Part shown: piece after piece, positions 8,896 to 17,987 of the stretch | How the letters are laid out: each line of letters begins with the position of its first letter | Position numbering within the stretch: the stretch's first letter is position 1 | From: Nocardia colli | Lineage (GTDB): Bacteria; Actinomycetota; Actinomycetes; Mycobacteriales; Mycobacteriaceae | DNA: 64,000 bases | Assembly (NCBI RefSeq): GCF_008704205.1 | Contig: NZ_VXLC01000023.1 | Coordinates: forward strand, 124,001 to 188,000 | Direction of reading: 5' to 3' | Position numbers and translations under genes: made by a program | Notes under the pieces: generated by a model | What the model was told of the DNA's origin: nothing | What the model saw: only the letters and a program-made list of their open reading frames with translations | Database searches by the model: none

Positions 8896-9816
8896 CTACC
8901 CGCGCTCCGATCCGGCTGCCGCGGTGCTCCGCGCGTCGAGATGGGTCCGCCGCGCACGCAACAGGGCGTGCGCGGTGAAGATGGCCAGCGCGGCCCAGAT
9001 GAGCGCGAAACCGGCCCACCGGGAGGCAGGCATGGGTTCGTGGGCGATCGCCACGCCCCAGGCCAGCTGGAGGGCCGGAGTGAGGTACTGCAACAGCCCC
9101 ATGGTGGACAGCGGAACCCGTTGCGCGGCAACCGAGAACAGCAGCAGCGGAATCAGCGTGACCGGGCCGGTCGCGATCATCAGCGCGGCATGCCCTGGGC
9201 TGGAACCGAATTCGCTGCGTCCGGTGACCGCCAGCCCGATCACGAAGAGCAGCGCGAACGGCGCGGCCACCACCCCCTCCGCCGCGATGCCGCGCAGCGC
9301 GTCCAGCGGAACCACCTTCTTCACCAGACCGTACGTCGCGAACGAGCAGGCGAGGACGAGCGCGATGACCGGCGGTCTCCCGTAGTCGACCGTGAGCACC
9401 GCCACCGCGGCGGCACCGAGCCCCAACGCGGCCCACTGCGCCCGAGCCAGTCGCTCCCGGAAGATCAACACCCCGAATGCCACCGTGACGAGCGGGTTGA
9501 TGAAGTACCCCAGCGCGCACTCCACCACATGCCCCGAGATGACGCCGTACACGTACACACCCCAGTTGAGCGCGATCGCCGCCGACGCCACCGCGGCCAA
9601 CCGCCAGGTCCGCGCGCCGATCCCGCGCAGCTCGCGCAGCCGTCCCGACACCAGCAGCACCGCGAGCACCACCAGCAACGTCCACAGGATCCGCTGCGCG
9701 ACCACCTCGGCCGCCCCGGCGAACGCCAGCAACCCGAAGAACGCGGGGAACAAACCCCAGAGGAAGAACGCGCTCGTACCGAACGCAACACCCGGGATAG
9801 ACCTGCTCCGCTGCAC
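8896..9816 (-). CDS. rarD: RarD-type EamA/DMT transporter
   Basis: A 306-residue integral membrane protein with about ten predicted helices in two EamA repeats. The opening SIPGVAFGTSAFFLWGLFPAFF and the blocks LNWGVYVYGV and LGYFINPLV are typical of the RarD branch of the drug/metabolite transporter superfamily. The substrate of RarD proteins is not established; the family name derives from a chloramphenicol phenotype. The GTG at 9816 lies 35 bp from the divergent ctpE start, so the promoters must overlap. Convergent with the emb gene. Confidence 0.88.
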   Translation of the reverse strand: MQRSRSIPGVAFGTSAFFLWGLFPAFFGLLAFAGAAEVVAQRILWTLLVVLAVLLVSGRLRELRGIGARTWRLAAVASAAIALNWGVYVYGVISGHVVECALGYFINPLVTVAFGVLIFRERLARAQWAALGLGAAAVAVLTVDYGRPPVIALVLACSFATYGLVKKVVPLDALRGIAAEGVVAAPFALLFVIGLAVTGRSEFGSSPGHAALMIATGPVTLIPLLLFSVAAQRVPLSTMGLLQYLTPALQLAWGVAIAHEPMPASRWAGFALIWAALAIFTAHALLRARRTHLDARSTAAAGSERG

Positions 9817-9851
9817 GCTTGCGACGCTACTTCTCCCGTAGCCTTGCGGTC

Positions 9852-12260
9852 ATGTCGACAACCGTGCAGGCAGCGCGCGCCACCGGACTCACCGCGGCGG
9901 AGGTCGAGCAACGTCGCCGCGACGGGCTCACCAACGACGTGCCGGACCGAGCCAGTCGCTCGGTCCGCGACATCGTCCGGGCGAACGTCTTCACCCGGAT
10001 CAACGCCCTGCTCGGCGTGCTGTTCGTCCTGGTGCTGGCCACCGGTTCGATCATCGACGGCATGTTCGGCCTGCTGATCATCGCGAACAGCGCGATCGGC
10101 ATCATCCAGGAGGTCCGGGCCAAGCGCACCCTGGACAAGCTGGCCATCGTCAGCCAGACCAAGCCGACCGTGCGCCGCGACGGCAAGGCCGTCGAGGTGC
10201 CGCCGCGCGAGGTGGTCCTGGACGACCTGATCGAGCTCGGCCCCGGCGACCAGATCGTGGTCGACGGTGAGGTCGCCGAGGCTGCGCAGCTGGAGATCGA
10301 TGAGTCGTTGCTCACCGGCGAGGCCGACCCGATGGACAAGCAGGTCGGCGCGGAGGTGATGTCGGGCAGCTTCGTGGTCTCCGGCAGCGGCTGCTATCGC
10401 GCGACCAAGGTCGGCAAGGACGCCTACGCGGCCAAGCTGGCCGACGAGGCGAGCAAGTTCACCCTGGTGAAGTCGGAGCTGCGCAGCGGCATCGACACGA
10501 TCTTGAAGGTGATCACCTACCTGCTGATCCCGGCGGGCCTGCTGAGCATCTACAACCAGCTGTTCTCCAGCAAGGAGTCCTGGCGGCCCGCGGTGAGCGG
10601 CATGGTCGCGGCGCTGGTGCCGATGGTGCCGGAGGGTCTGGTGCTGATGACCTCGGTCGCGTTCGCGGTCGGTGTGGTCCGGCTGGGGCGGCGGCAATGC
10701 CTGGTGCAGGAGCTGCCCGCCATCGAGGGCCTGGCCCGGGTGGACGTGGTGTGCGCGGACAAGACCGGCACGCTCACCGAGAACGGCATGCGCCTGTCCG
10801 AGATCAAGACCCTGGACTCGTTCGAGGACAACGACGTTCGCCAGGCGCTGGCCGCGCTGGCGGCCGACGATCCGCGCCCGAACGCGAGCGTGCAGGCCAT
10901 CGCCGAGGCGCTGCCGGACGGCCCCGGCTGGCAGCGCACCGCGGTCGCGCCGTTCTCCTCGGCCAAGAAATGGAGCGGCTGCTCCTACGGTGAGCACGGC
11001 GACTGGCTGCTCGGCGCGCCGGACGTGCTGCTCGACCCGGACTCCGACGCGGCCGGGGTCGCCGAGGAACTCGGCTCCTCGGGCCTGCGCATCCTGCTGC
11101 TGGCCCGCAGCGATCGCCCGGTCGACGCCGCGGACGCGCCGGGCACCGTGCACCCCGCCGCGCTGGTCGTGCTCGAGCAGCGGGTCCGGCCCGACGCCAA
11201 GGAAACGCTCGAATACTTTGCCGGCCAGAACGTTTCGATCAAGGTGATCTCCGGCGACAACGCCGTCTCGGTCGGCGCGGTCGCCGCCTCGCTCGACCTG
11301 CAGGGCGGCGATCACGCGGTCGACGCGCGCCAATTGCCCGACGACCGTGAACAACTCGCCGACGTGCTCGACCACGAGACCACCTTCGGCCGGGTCCGCC
11401 CGGACCAGAAGCGCGCCATGGTCGCCGCCCTCCAGTCGCGCGGCCACACCGTCGCGATGACCGGCGACGGCGTGAACGACGTGCTCGCGCTCAAGGACGC
11501 CGACATCGGCGTCGCGATGGGCGCGGGCAGCCCGGCCACCCGCGCGGTCGCGCAGATCGTGTTGCTGGACAACAAGTTCGCGACGCTGCCGTACGTGGTG
11601 GGCGAGGGCCGCCGGGTGATCGGCAACATCGAGCGGGTCTCGAATCTGTTCCTCACCAAGACCGTCTACTCGGTGCTGCTGGCCTTCCTGATCGGCATCG
11701 CCGGGGTCGGCTCGCAGATCTTCGGCTACGACCCGATCGGCTATCCGTTCCTGCCCCGGCACGTCACCATCGCCGCCTGGTTCACCATCGGCATCCCGGC
11801 GTTCATCCTCTCGCTCGCGCCGAACAACGAGCGCGCGCGCAGCGGATTCGTCCGGCGCGTCATGCGTTTGGCCATCCCGTCCGGCGTGGTGATCGGTGTC
11901 GCCACCTTTGTCGCCTACCTGATCGCCTACGCCGGCCCGGACGCCACCGCGCAGCAGAAGGAACAGGCAGGCACCACCGCGCTGATCACCCTGATCATGA
12001 TCGCGGTGTGGGTGCTCGCCATCGTGGCCAGGCCGTATGTGTGGTGGAAGGTGGTGCTCATCGGGGCCTCGGTGGCCGCCTACATCTTCCTGTTCACCGT
12101 CCCGTTCACCCGGCACTTCTTCAAGCTGGATCCGTCCGACGTCGGGCTCACCACGGCCGCATTCATTTGCGGCGCGGTCGGAATCGTGCTCGTCGAGGTC
12201 GCGTGGTGGGTGAGCGCGAAGCTGCTCGGCGAGAAGGGAAACGACAAACTGGACATCTGA
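9852..12260 (+). CDS. ctpE: Cation-transporting P-type ATPase, CtpE-like
   Basis: An 802-residue P-type ATPase. An actuator domain (IDESLLTGEADP, about 150-160) follows the first helices; the phosphorylated Asp303 is in CADKTGTLTENG; the hinge motif is TGDGVNDVLALKDADIGVAMG (about 535-555). Overall it closely resembles mycobacterial CtpE, reported to be a calcium importer needed for envelope integrity, including ANVFTRINALLGVL and LVKSELRSGI. It has no N-terminal heavy-metal domain. The ATG at 9852 is preferred over upstream codons because the protein then opens as CtpE does; the transcript may be nearly leaderless. Confidence 0.92.
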   Translation: MSTTVQAARATGLTAAEVEQRRRDGLTNDVPDRASRSVRDIVRANVFTRINALLGVLFVLVLATGSIIDGMFGLLIIANSAIGIIQEVRAKRTLDKLAIVSQTKPTVRRDGKAVEVPPREVVLDDLIELGPGDQIVVDGEVAEAAQLEIDESLLTGEADPMDKQVGAEVMSGSFVVSGSGCYRATKVGKDAYAAKLADEASKFTLVKSELRSGIDTILKVITYLLIPAGLLSIYNQLFSSKESWRPAVSGMVAALVPMVPEGLVLMTSVAFAVGVVRLGRRQCLVQELPAIEGLARVDVVCADKTGTLTENGMRLSEIKTLDSFEDNDVRQALAALAADDPRPNASVQAIAEALPDGPGWQRTAVAPFSSAKKWSGCSYGEHGDWLLGAPDVLLDPDSDAAGVAEELGSSGLRILLLARSDRPVDAADAPGTVHPAALVVLEQRVRPDAKETLEYFAGQNVSIKVISGDNAVSVGAVAASLDLQGGDHAVDARQLPDDREQLADVLDHETTFGRVRPDQKRAMVAALQSRGHTVAMTGDGVNDVLALKDADIGVAMGAGSPATRAVAQIVLLDNKFATLPYVVGEGRRVIGNIERVSNLFLTKTVYSVLLAFLIGIAGVGSQIFGYDPIGYPFLPRHVTIAAWFTIGIPAFILSLAPNNERARSGFVRRVMRLAIPSGVVIGVATFVAYLIAYAGPDATAQQKEQAGTTALITLIMIAVWVLAIVARPYVWWKVVLIGASVAAYIFLFTVPFTRHFFKLDPSDVGLTTAAFICGAVGIVLVEVAWWVSAKLLGEKGNDKLDI

Positions 12261-12308
12261 CCCGGCGCGCCGCGAGAAGCCTTGTGCGAAGCGACCATTC
12301 AGTGTTGG

Positions 12309-12335
12309 AGTACCTTCTCCGAATATGGAGGTACT
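12309..12335. promoter_or_regulatory. Inverted repeat across the phzF-type start
   Basis: AGTACCT (12309-12315) and AGGTACT (12329-12335) are a perfect 7-bp inverted repeat with a 13-base spacer that spans the ATG at 12325. It could be an operator or a hairpin covering the start codon. Confidence 0.3.
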
Positions 12336-13143
12336 GCTGCACCAGATCGACGCGTTCGCCGACGCACCGTTCTCGGGCAACCCAGCCGCGGTGATGCCGC
12401 TCTCGTCGTGGCTCCCGGATTCGTTGCTGCAACACCTGGCCGAGGAGAACAACCTCGCCGAAACCGCCTTCTACACCGCGGAATTACCGCCGGAGGCCGG
12501 TGCGCCGCCCGGGGATTGGCCCGCGTTCCACCTGCGCTGGTTCACTCCGGCCGTCGAGGTCGACATGTGCGGGCACGCCACGGTGGCCAGTGCCGCACAG
12601 ATTTTGGCGGACATGCATCCCGGCGCCGATCGGGTGAGCTTCTTCACCCGCAGCGGCTGGCTGCACGTGGACCGCACCGACGACGACGAATTCGTGCTCG
12701 ACCTGCCCGCCGTGCCGTCCACCGAGGTGGAACCCGATCTTGTGCTGGTAGCTGCGCTCGGCGTCCGCCCGGTGCGTGCGTTCACCGGCACCGACGAGGT
12801 CATCGTGGTGGCCTCGGAGCAAGAGGTCCGCGATGCCGAACCGATCTTCACCGCATTCCCGCCGCTGCCGCGCGGAGTGATCGTCACCGCGCGTGGCGAT
12901 GCCGTCGATTTCGTGTCGCGCTTCTTCGCGCCCGGCGTCGGTGTGGCCGAGGATCCGGTCACCGGATCGGCGCACGCCCAACTGGTTCCGCTGTGGGCGC
13001 ACGAACTCGGCCGCACCGAACTCGCCGCCCGCCAGCTCTCCCGCCGCGGCGGCAGCCTGCGCTGCGAACTGGCCGGTGAGCGCGTGCTGCTCGTCGGCCG
13101 CTGCCGCCGCTACCTGGATGGGGTTGTCACACTGCCGGACTGA
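12325..13143 (+). CDS. PhzF family isomerase/epimerase-like protein
   Basis: A 272-residue protein of the PhzF fold (two diaminopimelate-epimerase-like halves). It begins LLHQIDAFADAPFSGNPAAV; the catalytic acid Glu46 lies in NNLAETAF, followed by RWFTPAVEVDMCGHATVASA and the second-half motif GVAEDPVTGSAHAQLVP. PhzF isomerises an anthranilate derivative in phenazine synthesis, but this gene has no phenazine neighbours, so it is one of the many family members of unknown substrate. It follows ctpE by 64 bp and ends at a strong bidirectional hairpin. Confidence 0.9.
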   Translation: MEVLLHQIDAFADAPFSGNPAAVMPLSSWLPDSLLQHLAEENNLAETAFYTAELPPEAGAPPGDWPAFHLRWFTPAVEVDMCGHATVASAAQILADMHPGADRVSFFTRSGWLHVDRTDDDEFVLDLPAVPSTEVEPDLVLVAALGVRPVRAFTGTDEVIVVASEQEVRDAEPIFTAFPPLPRGVIVTARGDAVDFVSRFFAPGVGVAEDPVTGSAHAQLVPLWAHELGRTELAARQLSRRGGSLRCELAGERVLLVGRCRRYLDGVVTLPD

Positions 13144-13247
13144 CCCGAGTCCCGCGACTCACGCGCGCTACCACCAGGATTCGCGCAGCCGAGTCGTGTC
13201 CTGTCACCACGGTGCGGCACACCACAGCGCGGCGTGGTGATGTCAGT

Positions 13248-13289
13248 CCTCCGCCGGGATGAAGTGGGGATGAATCATCCCGGCGGAGG
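13248..13289. terminator. Strong bidirectional hairpin terminator
   Basis: A 15-bp perfect inverted repeat (13248-13262 with 13275-13289, arm CCTCCGCCGGGATGA) closes a 12-base loop in the gap between the convergent PhzF-type and MMPL genes. It is well placed to end both transcripts. Confidence 0.8.
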
Positions 13290-13301
13290 GCTGTCCCCTC
13301 C

Positions 13302-15371
13302 CTATATCGGCGACGGTTCCTGCTCGCGCGGGATCGACACCGAATCCTGTTGTGGCCTGGCCGGTTTCGACGGCCACCAGACCAGGTCGCCGGCCAGCAC
13401 GGTCAGCGCGGGCACCAGCACCGACCGCACCAGCAGCGTGTCGAGCAGCACGCCGAACGCCACGGTGAACCCGACCTGGACCATCGCCACCAGCGGCAAT
13501 GTCATCAGCACCGCGAAGGTCGCGGCGAGCACCACGCCCGCCGAAGTGATCACGCCGCCGGTCACCGACAGGCTGCGCAGCATCCCGTACCTGGTGCCGT
13601 GCCGCGGTGTCTCCTCGCGGGCGCGGCTCATCAGGAAGATGTTGTAGTCGACGCCGAGCGCCACCAGGAACAGGAACGTCATCACCAGCAGCGACGGCTC
13701 GAGCCCGTGGAAGCCGAAGAGGTGCTCGAACACGAAAATGCCTGTCCCGAAGGCCGATCCGAACGACAGCAGCACGGTCAGCACCAGCCCGATCGGCGCG
13801 ACGACCGAGCGGAGCAGCAGGCCGAGGATGACGGTCACCACCAGCAGCACCAACGTCAGCACCCGCCAGTTGTCCCGCGCGGAGGCGGTGTCGACATCGA
13901 GATTCATCGCGCTCGGGCCGCCGACCAGGGTGCCCGCGCCGACCTTCGGCAAGGTGTCGCGCAGCCGTTCGATGGTGGCGTACTCGGCCGCCGAATCCGG
14001 TGCGTCCACCGGGATCGCGGTGATCGCCGCGTATTCCGGCCCGACCCGCCCTTCCTCGGCGAACCCGACGCCTGGGTCGGCGCGCACCGCCCGCAGGACC
14101 TCCGCCCGGAATTCGTTGCGGGCCAACACGGTCAACGGCAAGCCGCCGCGCTCCGGGAAGTGCGCGGCGATCTGTTGCTGTCCGGCCACCGAGTCCGGCG
14201 CGGTGACGAAACGATCGGCCTGCCCGAGCGCGCCGGTGTCACCGAACAGCCCGAGTGTCAGTACCGCGAGCACGCCGACAGACCCCACGGCCGCCACAGC
14301 GGGGCGACGAGAGATGGCTTGCCCCACGCGATCCCACAACGTGGTCCGTTGCTCCACCGCAGCTTGCAGGCGGGGAATGCGCGGCCAGAACACCCAGCGG
14401 CCGCACAGCACGAGCACCGCGGGAAAGAACGTCAGCATCACCGCCAGCGTGCCGACGATCGCCGCCGCGCCGACCGGGCCGAGCCCCGCGGTGCTGTTCA
14501 TGTCGGCGACCAGCAGGCACAGCAGGCCGGCGGTCACCGTCGCCGCCGAGGCGATGATGGCCGGGGCCGCCCGGCGCAACGCCGCGGACATCGCCGCGCC
14601 GGGGGCCGAATGACGGTGCAGCTCTTCGCGATACCGCGCGACGATCAGCAGCGTGTAGTCGGTGCCGACGCCGAACGCCAGAATGGTGAGGATCGCCGAG
14701 CTCTGATCGCTCACCGTGATGCCGAACGCGCGCACCAGCCCGTACACCGCGGCCATCGACACGACGTCGGCCACCGCCACCGAGATCAGCGGCGCCAACC
14801 ACAGCAGCGGACTGCGATAGGTGAGCAACAACAGCACGGCCACGACCGCCACGGTCACCAGCAGCAGTTGGGTGTCGACGCCGTCGAAGCTGCCCTCGAA
14901 ATCGGCCTGGAGTGCCGCGGGGCCGGTGACGTGCACGGTGAGTCCGTCCGGGTGGTCGGCCACCTTCTTCCGTATGTCCTTGATGTACTTGCCTGGCTCG
15001 CCACGGGATTCGTCGACCGTCAGCGAATACAGCAGCGCGGTGCCGTCTTTGGCGAGCGTCGGCTGGTTGCCCAAAGGGGCGGTGCCCGGAGTCAACTCGG
15101 CCGACAGCGCCGAAAACTGCTGCGCCGCAACGGACCGGTCCAGGTCGGTCAATCCGCTCTGCCGGAAGTAGGACAGCACGAACAGGTTCGCTGAGCCGCC
15201 CGGCAACGTCGCTTCCAACTCGGCGGCCGCGGTCGACTGTGCCGATGCGGGTAGATATTCCACCATCCGATCGGTCTTCACGCCATCAAGCTGTCCGGCC
15301 AGCGGCACCAGCGCGAGCAACGCGACCAGCCACAGGCCGAGCACGATCAGCGCGCGTGTTCGCATCCCCAT
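13302..15371 (-). CDS. MMPL/RND family transporter
   Basis: A 689-residue, twelve-helix exporter of the MMPL branch. Two repeats each carry the proton-relay acids in the middle helices: FGVGTDYTLLIVARYREEL in the first and LGVDYNIFLMSRAREE in the second. Extracytoplasmic loops follow helices 1 and 7. Family members export lipids, siderophores or drugs; this shorter type resembles ActII-3/YdfJ-like antibiotic exporters more than the long mycolate exporters. ATG 15371 is preceded by GAGGAGAAAAG; a frame extends further upstream into the divergent kinase gene and is not real. Control by the divergent two-component system through the palindrome at 15452 is likely. Confidence 0.9.
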   Translation of the reverse strand: MGMRTRALIVLGLWLVALLALVPLAGQLDGVKTDRMVEYLPASAQSTAAAELEATLPGGSANLFVLSYFRQSGLTDLDRSVAAQQFSALSAELTPGTAPLGNQPTLAKDGTALLYSLTVDESRGEPGKYIKDIRKKVADHPDGLTVHVTGPAALQADFEGSFDGVDTQLLLVTVAVVAVLLLLTYRSPLLWLAPLISVAVADVVSMAAVYGLVRAFGITVSDQSSAILTILAFGVGTDYTLLIVARYREELHRHSAPGAAMSAALRRAAPAIIASAATVTAGLLCLLVADMNSTAGLGPVGAAAIVGTLAVMLTFFPAVLVLCGRWVFWPRIPRLQAAVEQRTTLWDRVGQAISRRPAVAAVGSVGVLAVLTLGLFGDTGALGQADRFVTAPDSVAGQQQIAAHFPERGGLPLTVLARNEFRAEVLRAVRADPGVGFAEEGRVGPEYAAITAIPVDAPDSAAEYATIERLRDTLPKVGAGTLVGGPSAMNLDVDTASARDNWRVLTLVLLVVTVILGLLLRSVVAPIGLVLTVLLSFGSAFGTGIFVFEHLFGFHGLEPSLLVMTFLFLVALGVDYNIFLMSRAREETPRHGTRYGMLRSLSVTGGVITSAGVVLAATFAVLMTLPLVAMVQVGFTVAFGVLLDTLLVRSVLVPALTVLAGDLVWWPSKPARPQQDSVSIPREQEPSPI

Positions 15372-15451
15372 CTTTTCTCCTCTGTCGAGTCCCGAATGCA
15401 GCGTCGCTGGCGCGGACCGGGAATGCGTCGGCCGGTGGAGGGCAGTTCGAG

Positions 15452-15469
15452 GTACTCCGCACGGAGTAC
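15452..15469. promoter_or_regulatory. 18-bp palindromic operator, likely response-regulator site
   Basis: GTACTCCG-CA-CGGAGTAC is a perfect 8-bp inverted repeat with a 2-base spacer, centred in the gap between the MMPL exporter and the histidine kinase. Its size and symmetry suit a NarL/LuxR-type dimer. The kinase -10 (CACAAT, 15491-15496) lies 22 bp away. Confidence 0.6.
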
Positions 15470-15503
15470 GTGGGCGGCCGCGAAACCGCGCACAATGGCT
15501 GGA

Positions 15504-16763
15504 ATGGAGCGGCGATGGTGGATCGACGGCGCGATCACCGGTGTGGTCCTGGTCGTGGGATTCGGCTGGGCCCTGCTGATGCCGGGGGACTCCGCGCTCG
15601 ACCCGCTCGGCGTGCTGCTGCTCGTGGCGGGTGTGCTGCCGCTGCTGGCCTGTCGGCGCGCGCCGCTGGCGGTGCTGGCCGCGCACTTCGTGGTCGCCGC
15701 CGTGTACCACCTGTCCGACTACCCGCACGAGGCGCTGATCCCCGCCACGATGGTCGCTCTGTTCGCGGTCGCTCGTTACGGGAACCGGCGGCGCACGCTG
15801 CTGGTGTTCCTCGTGGTCATCACGCTGACCGAGCTCGGCATCTTCTATTCCGCCGAATCCGGCGAGAACACCGCGTTCCTGGCGATCGACTCGGTCGGGT
15901 GGGTGCTGGTCGCCTGTGTGGCCGGTGAGGCCGCACGCCTCCAGCACGCCTATCTCGCCGCGATCGTGGATCGGGCCGAACGGGCGGAACGGTCCCGCGA
16001 CGAGGAGGCACGCCGTCAGGTCACCGAGGAGCGGCTGCGCATCGCCCGGGATCTGCACGATCTGCTCGCGCACACCATCACCGTCATTCAGGTGCAGGCC
16101 GGCGTCGCCGCTCATCTGCTCGCCGAGCGCAAGGCCGAGCCGTCGACGGTGATCGCTGCCCTGGACACGATTTCCGACGCCTGCGTGGACGCCAGAGCCG
16201 AACTCACCGCCACCGTGGGCGTGCTGCGGTCCGCGGTGGCCGAGCCGCGCGCTCCGCTGCCCACCCTGGCGCAGCTCGGCGCGCTGGCCGGACCCATCGA
16301 AGCCGTGGGTGTCGCGGTGCGGATCGACCGCACCGGGCGGGTACGTGCGCTCGCGCCCGCGGTCGAGCTGGTCGGATACCGGATCGTCCAGGAGGCGTTG
16401 ACCAACGTGGCCAAACACTCCGGGGCGAGCGCGGCGCGGGTGGGTCTCGACTATGCGGACGACCGGCTCACCATCCGGGTCACCGACAACGGACGCGGAA
16501 CCGGCAGCACGGCAACAGAACTCGACTCGAATCGCGGAATCGGCAACACCACAACCGGATTCGGCATCCTCGGCATGACCGAGCGCGCCGAGGCGATCGG
16601 CGGGACGCTGATTGCGGCGGGGACGAGCGGGGGATTCGCGGTCACCGCCGACCTGCCGGTCGCGGATCGGGGCGAGGCGAGCCCCGGCGTGGTCGGCAAG
16701 TTCCCCGATGCCGCCGCGCCCGTGGGTACCGGCCGCGACGACTTCGCCGGTGCCGCCTCATGA
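15504..16763 (+). CDS. NarL-type sensor histidine kinase
   Basis: A 419-residue kinase. The N-terminal 140 residues contain several membrane helices with almost no external domain, suggesting it senses within the membrane. A coiled segment leads to a HisKA_3 dimerisation domain with the phosphorylated His185 in ARDLHDLLAHTITVIQVQ, then an ATPase domain (VQEALTNVAKHSG, VTDNGRG, GFGILGMTERAEAIGG). A 45-residue tail follows the ATPase. ATG 15504 is chosen because CACAAT sits 7 bases before it, as in leaderless transcripts; ATG 15495 is possible. Its stop overlaps the response-regulator start in ATGA. Confidence 0.93.
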   Translation: MERRWWIDGAITGVVLVVGFGWALLMPGDSALDPLGVLLLVAGVLPLLACRRAPLAVLAAHFVVAAVYHLSDYPHEALIPATMVALFAVARYGNRRRTLLVFLVVITLTELGIFYSAESGENTAFLAIDSVGWVLVACVAGEAARLQHAYLAAIVDRAERAERSRDEEARRQVTEERLRIARDLHDLLAHTITVIQVQAGVAAHLLAERKAEPSTVIAALDTISDACVDARAELTATVGVLRSAVAEPRAPLPTLAQLGALAGPIEAVGVAVRIDRTGRVRALAPAVELVGYRIVQEALTNVAKHSGASAARVGLDYADDRLTIRVTDNGRGTGSTATELDSNRGIGNTTTGFGILGMTERAEAIGGTLIAAGTSGGFAVTADLPVADRGEASPGVVGKFPDAAAPVGTGRDDFAGAAS

Positions 16764-17416
16764 TTCGGGTACTCCTCGCCGATGATCAAACACTCGTCCG
16801 GAGTGCCTTCGCGATGCTGGTCGCCTCGGCGCCCGACATGATGGTGGTCGGCGAGGCCGCGACCGGCCGTGCCGCGATCGCGCTGGCCCGCACCGAGCGG
16901 GCCGACGTCGTCGTGATGGACATCCGCATGCCGGATCTGGACGGCATCGCCGCCACCGCCCGGATCGCCGCCGACGAGAACCTGGCCGGCGTCCGGGTTT
17001 TGGTGCTCACCACGTACGACACCGACGACAACGTGCTCGCGGCGCTGCGCGCGGGTGCCAGCGGTTTCCTCATCAAGGATGCCAAACCGGCCCTGCTGCT
17101 CGACGCCATCCGGACGGTCGCCGCGGGCGACGCGCTGCTCTCGCCGGGCGCGACCGCCGCCGTGATCGCCCGGGTCCGCGCGGTTCCGGATCCGGTGCCG
17201 CGCCCGGAGATCGCCATCCTGACCGACCGCGAGCTGGATGTCCTCGTCCGCATCGCCCGCGGCATGACCAACGCCGAGATAGCGGAGGCGCTGACGGTCA
17301 GCCCGCTGACCGTCAAGACCCACGTCAGCCGGATTCTCGCCAAACTCCTTGCCCGGGACCGGGTTCAGCTGGTCATCGCCGCCTATGAGGCGGGGCTCGT
17401 CACGCCGTCGGGCTGA
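16760..17416 (+). CDS. NarL/FixJ family response regulator
   Basis: A 218-residue regulator with a receiver domain (residues 1-120; Asp54 in VVVMDIRMPDLDG, with DD near residue 8 and a Lys in FLIKDAKP) and a C-terminal LuxR-type helix-turn-helix (LTDRELDVLVRIARGMTNAEIA, then LTVKTHVSRILAKL). It starts at an ATGA overlap with the kinase gene, so the two form a co-translated pair. The probable target is the divergent MMPL exporter and its own operon. Its last 34 bp overlap the end of the convergent helix-turn-helix gene. Confidence 0.95.
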   Translation: MIRVLLADDQTLVRSAFAMLVASAPDMMVVGEAATGRAAIALARTERADVVVMDIRMPDLDGIAATARIAADENLAGVRVLVLTTYDTDDNVLAALRAGASGFLIKDAKPALLLDAIRTVAAGDALLSPGATAAVIARVRAVPDPVPRPEIAILTDRELDVLVRIARGMTNAEIAEALTVSPLTVKTHVSRILAKLLARDRVQLVIAAYEAGLVTPSG

Positions 17417-17940
17417 TCCTCGATGGGGAAGAGGATGGGGCTCAGCAGGTATTGCGTGCGGCCGGGCGCCGCCTCGTTGCCCAGCTTGGGGACGATCGCC
17501 GCGCGCATGCCCTCGATCAGCTCGAGCACCTCGTCGTCGCTGAGCCAGATCGCGTACTGGCGATAGCCGACGGCGTCGCGGGTCAGGTCGGCTTCCGGGC
17601 GATCGAGGTAGGCGTTGAACTCGGCGAGCAGGGTGGCCATGGCGGCGGTGAATACCCGGCGGTGGTCGTCGGGGGTCAGCGCTCGAACGGCCTCGGGGCC
17701 GACGCTCGCGCGGTCCTGCCGTAGCCGGTACCGGCGCTGCACCGCGCCGCGTACCCGTTCCTCCTCGGCCACTTCGAGAATGCCGCCCGCCGTGAGCATT
17801 TCGACATGCCGGTAGACGGTCGCCTTCGAGGTATCGGGCAGTCGCTCGCACAGTTGCGCGGTGGTGAGCAGGCGCCCGCCGCGCATCGCGTGCACGATCC
17901 GCAATCGCACCGGATGCGCCAGCAGCTCCAAAGGGTCCAT
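17383..17940 (-). CDS. Winged-helix transcriptional regulator (ArsR-like)
   Basis: A 185-residue regulator. The N-terminal winged helix (MDPLELLAHPVRLRIVHAMR, then LCERLPDTSKATVYRHVEML) resembles ArsR/HTH_20 proteins. The C-terminal 100 residues are helical and hold no metal-binding cysteines, so it is unlikely to be a metal sensor. It is divergent from the hydrolase at 17977 with only 36 bp between starts; an inverted repeat covers the hydrolase start, implying direct repression. The 3' end overlaps the response regulator by 34 bp. Confidence 0.85.
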   Translation of the reverse strand: MDPLELLAHPVRLRIVHAMRGGRLLTTAQLCERLPDTSKATVYRHVEMLTAGGILEVAEEERVRGAVQRRYRLRQDRASVGPEAVRALTPDDHRRVFTAAMATLLAEFNAYLDRPEADLTRDAVGYRQYAIWLSDDEVLELIEGMRAAIVPKLGNEAAPGRTQYLLSPILFPIEDQPDGVTSPAS

Positions 17941-17963
17941 TGCCCAACGATCTCACAACTGAT

Positions 17964-17987
17964 ACCATTCTCAAACATGAGAACGGT
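17964..17987. promoter_or_regulatory. Candidate operator over hydrolase start codon
   Basis: TTCTCA (17968-17973) and TGAGAA (17978-17983) form a perfect inverted repeat with a 4-base spacer, extended by ACC and GGT at the outer ends, giving nine of twelve paired positions. It spans the ATG at 17977, so a bound regulator would block transcription or translation of the hydrolase. Confidence 0.45.

Noticed and set aside
5559..9131. A reverse-strand open frame of almost 1200 codons
   Set aside because: It is the complement of the arabinosyltransferase gene. Its protein is Arg/His/Gly-rich low-complexity with no fold, as expected from high-GC shadow frames.
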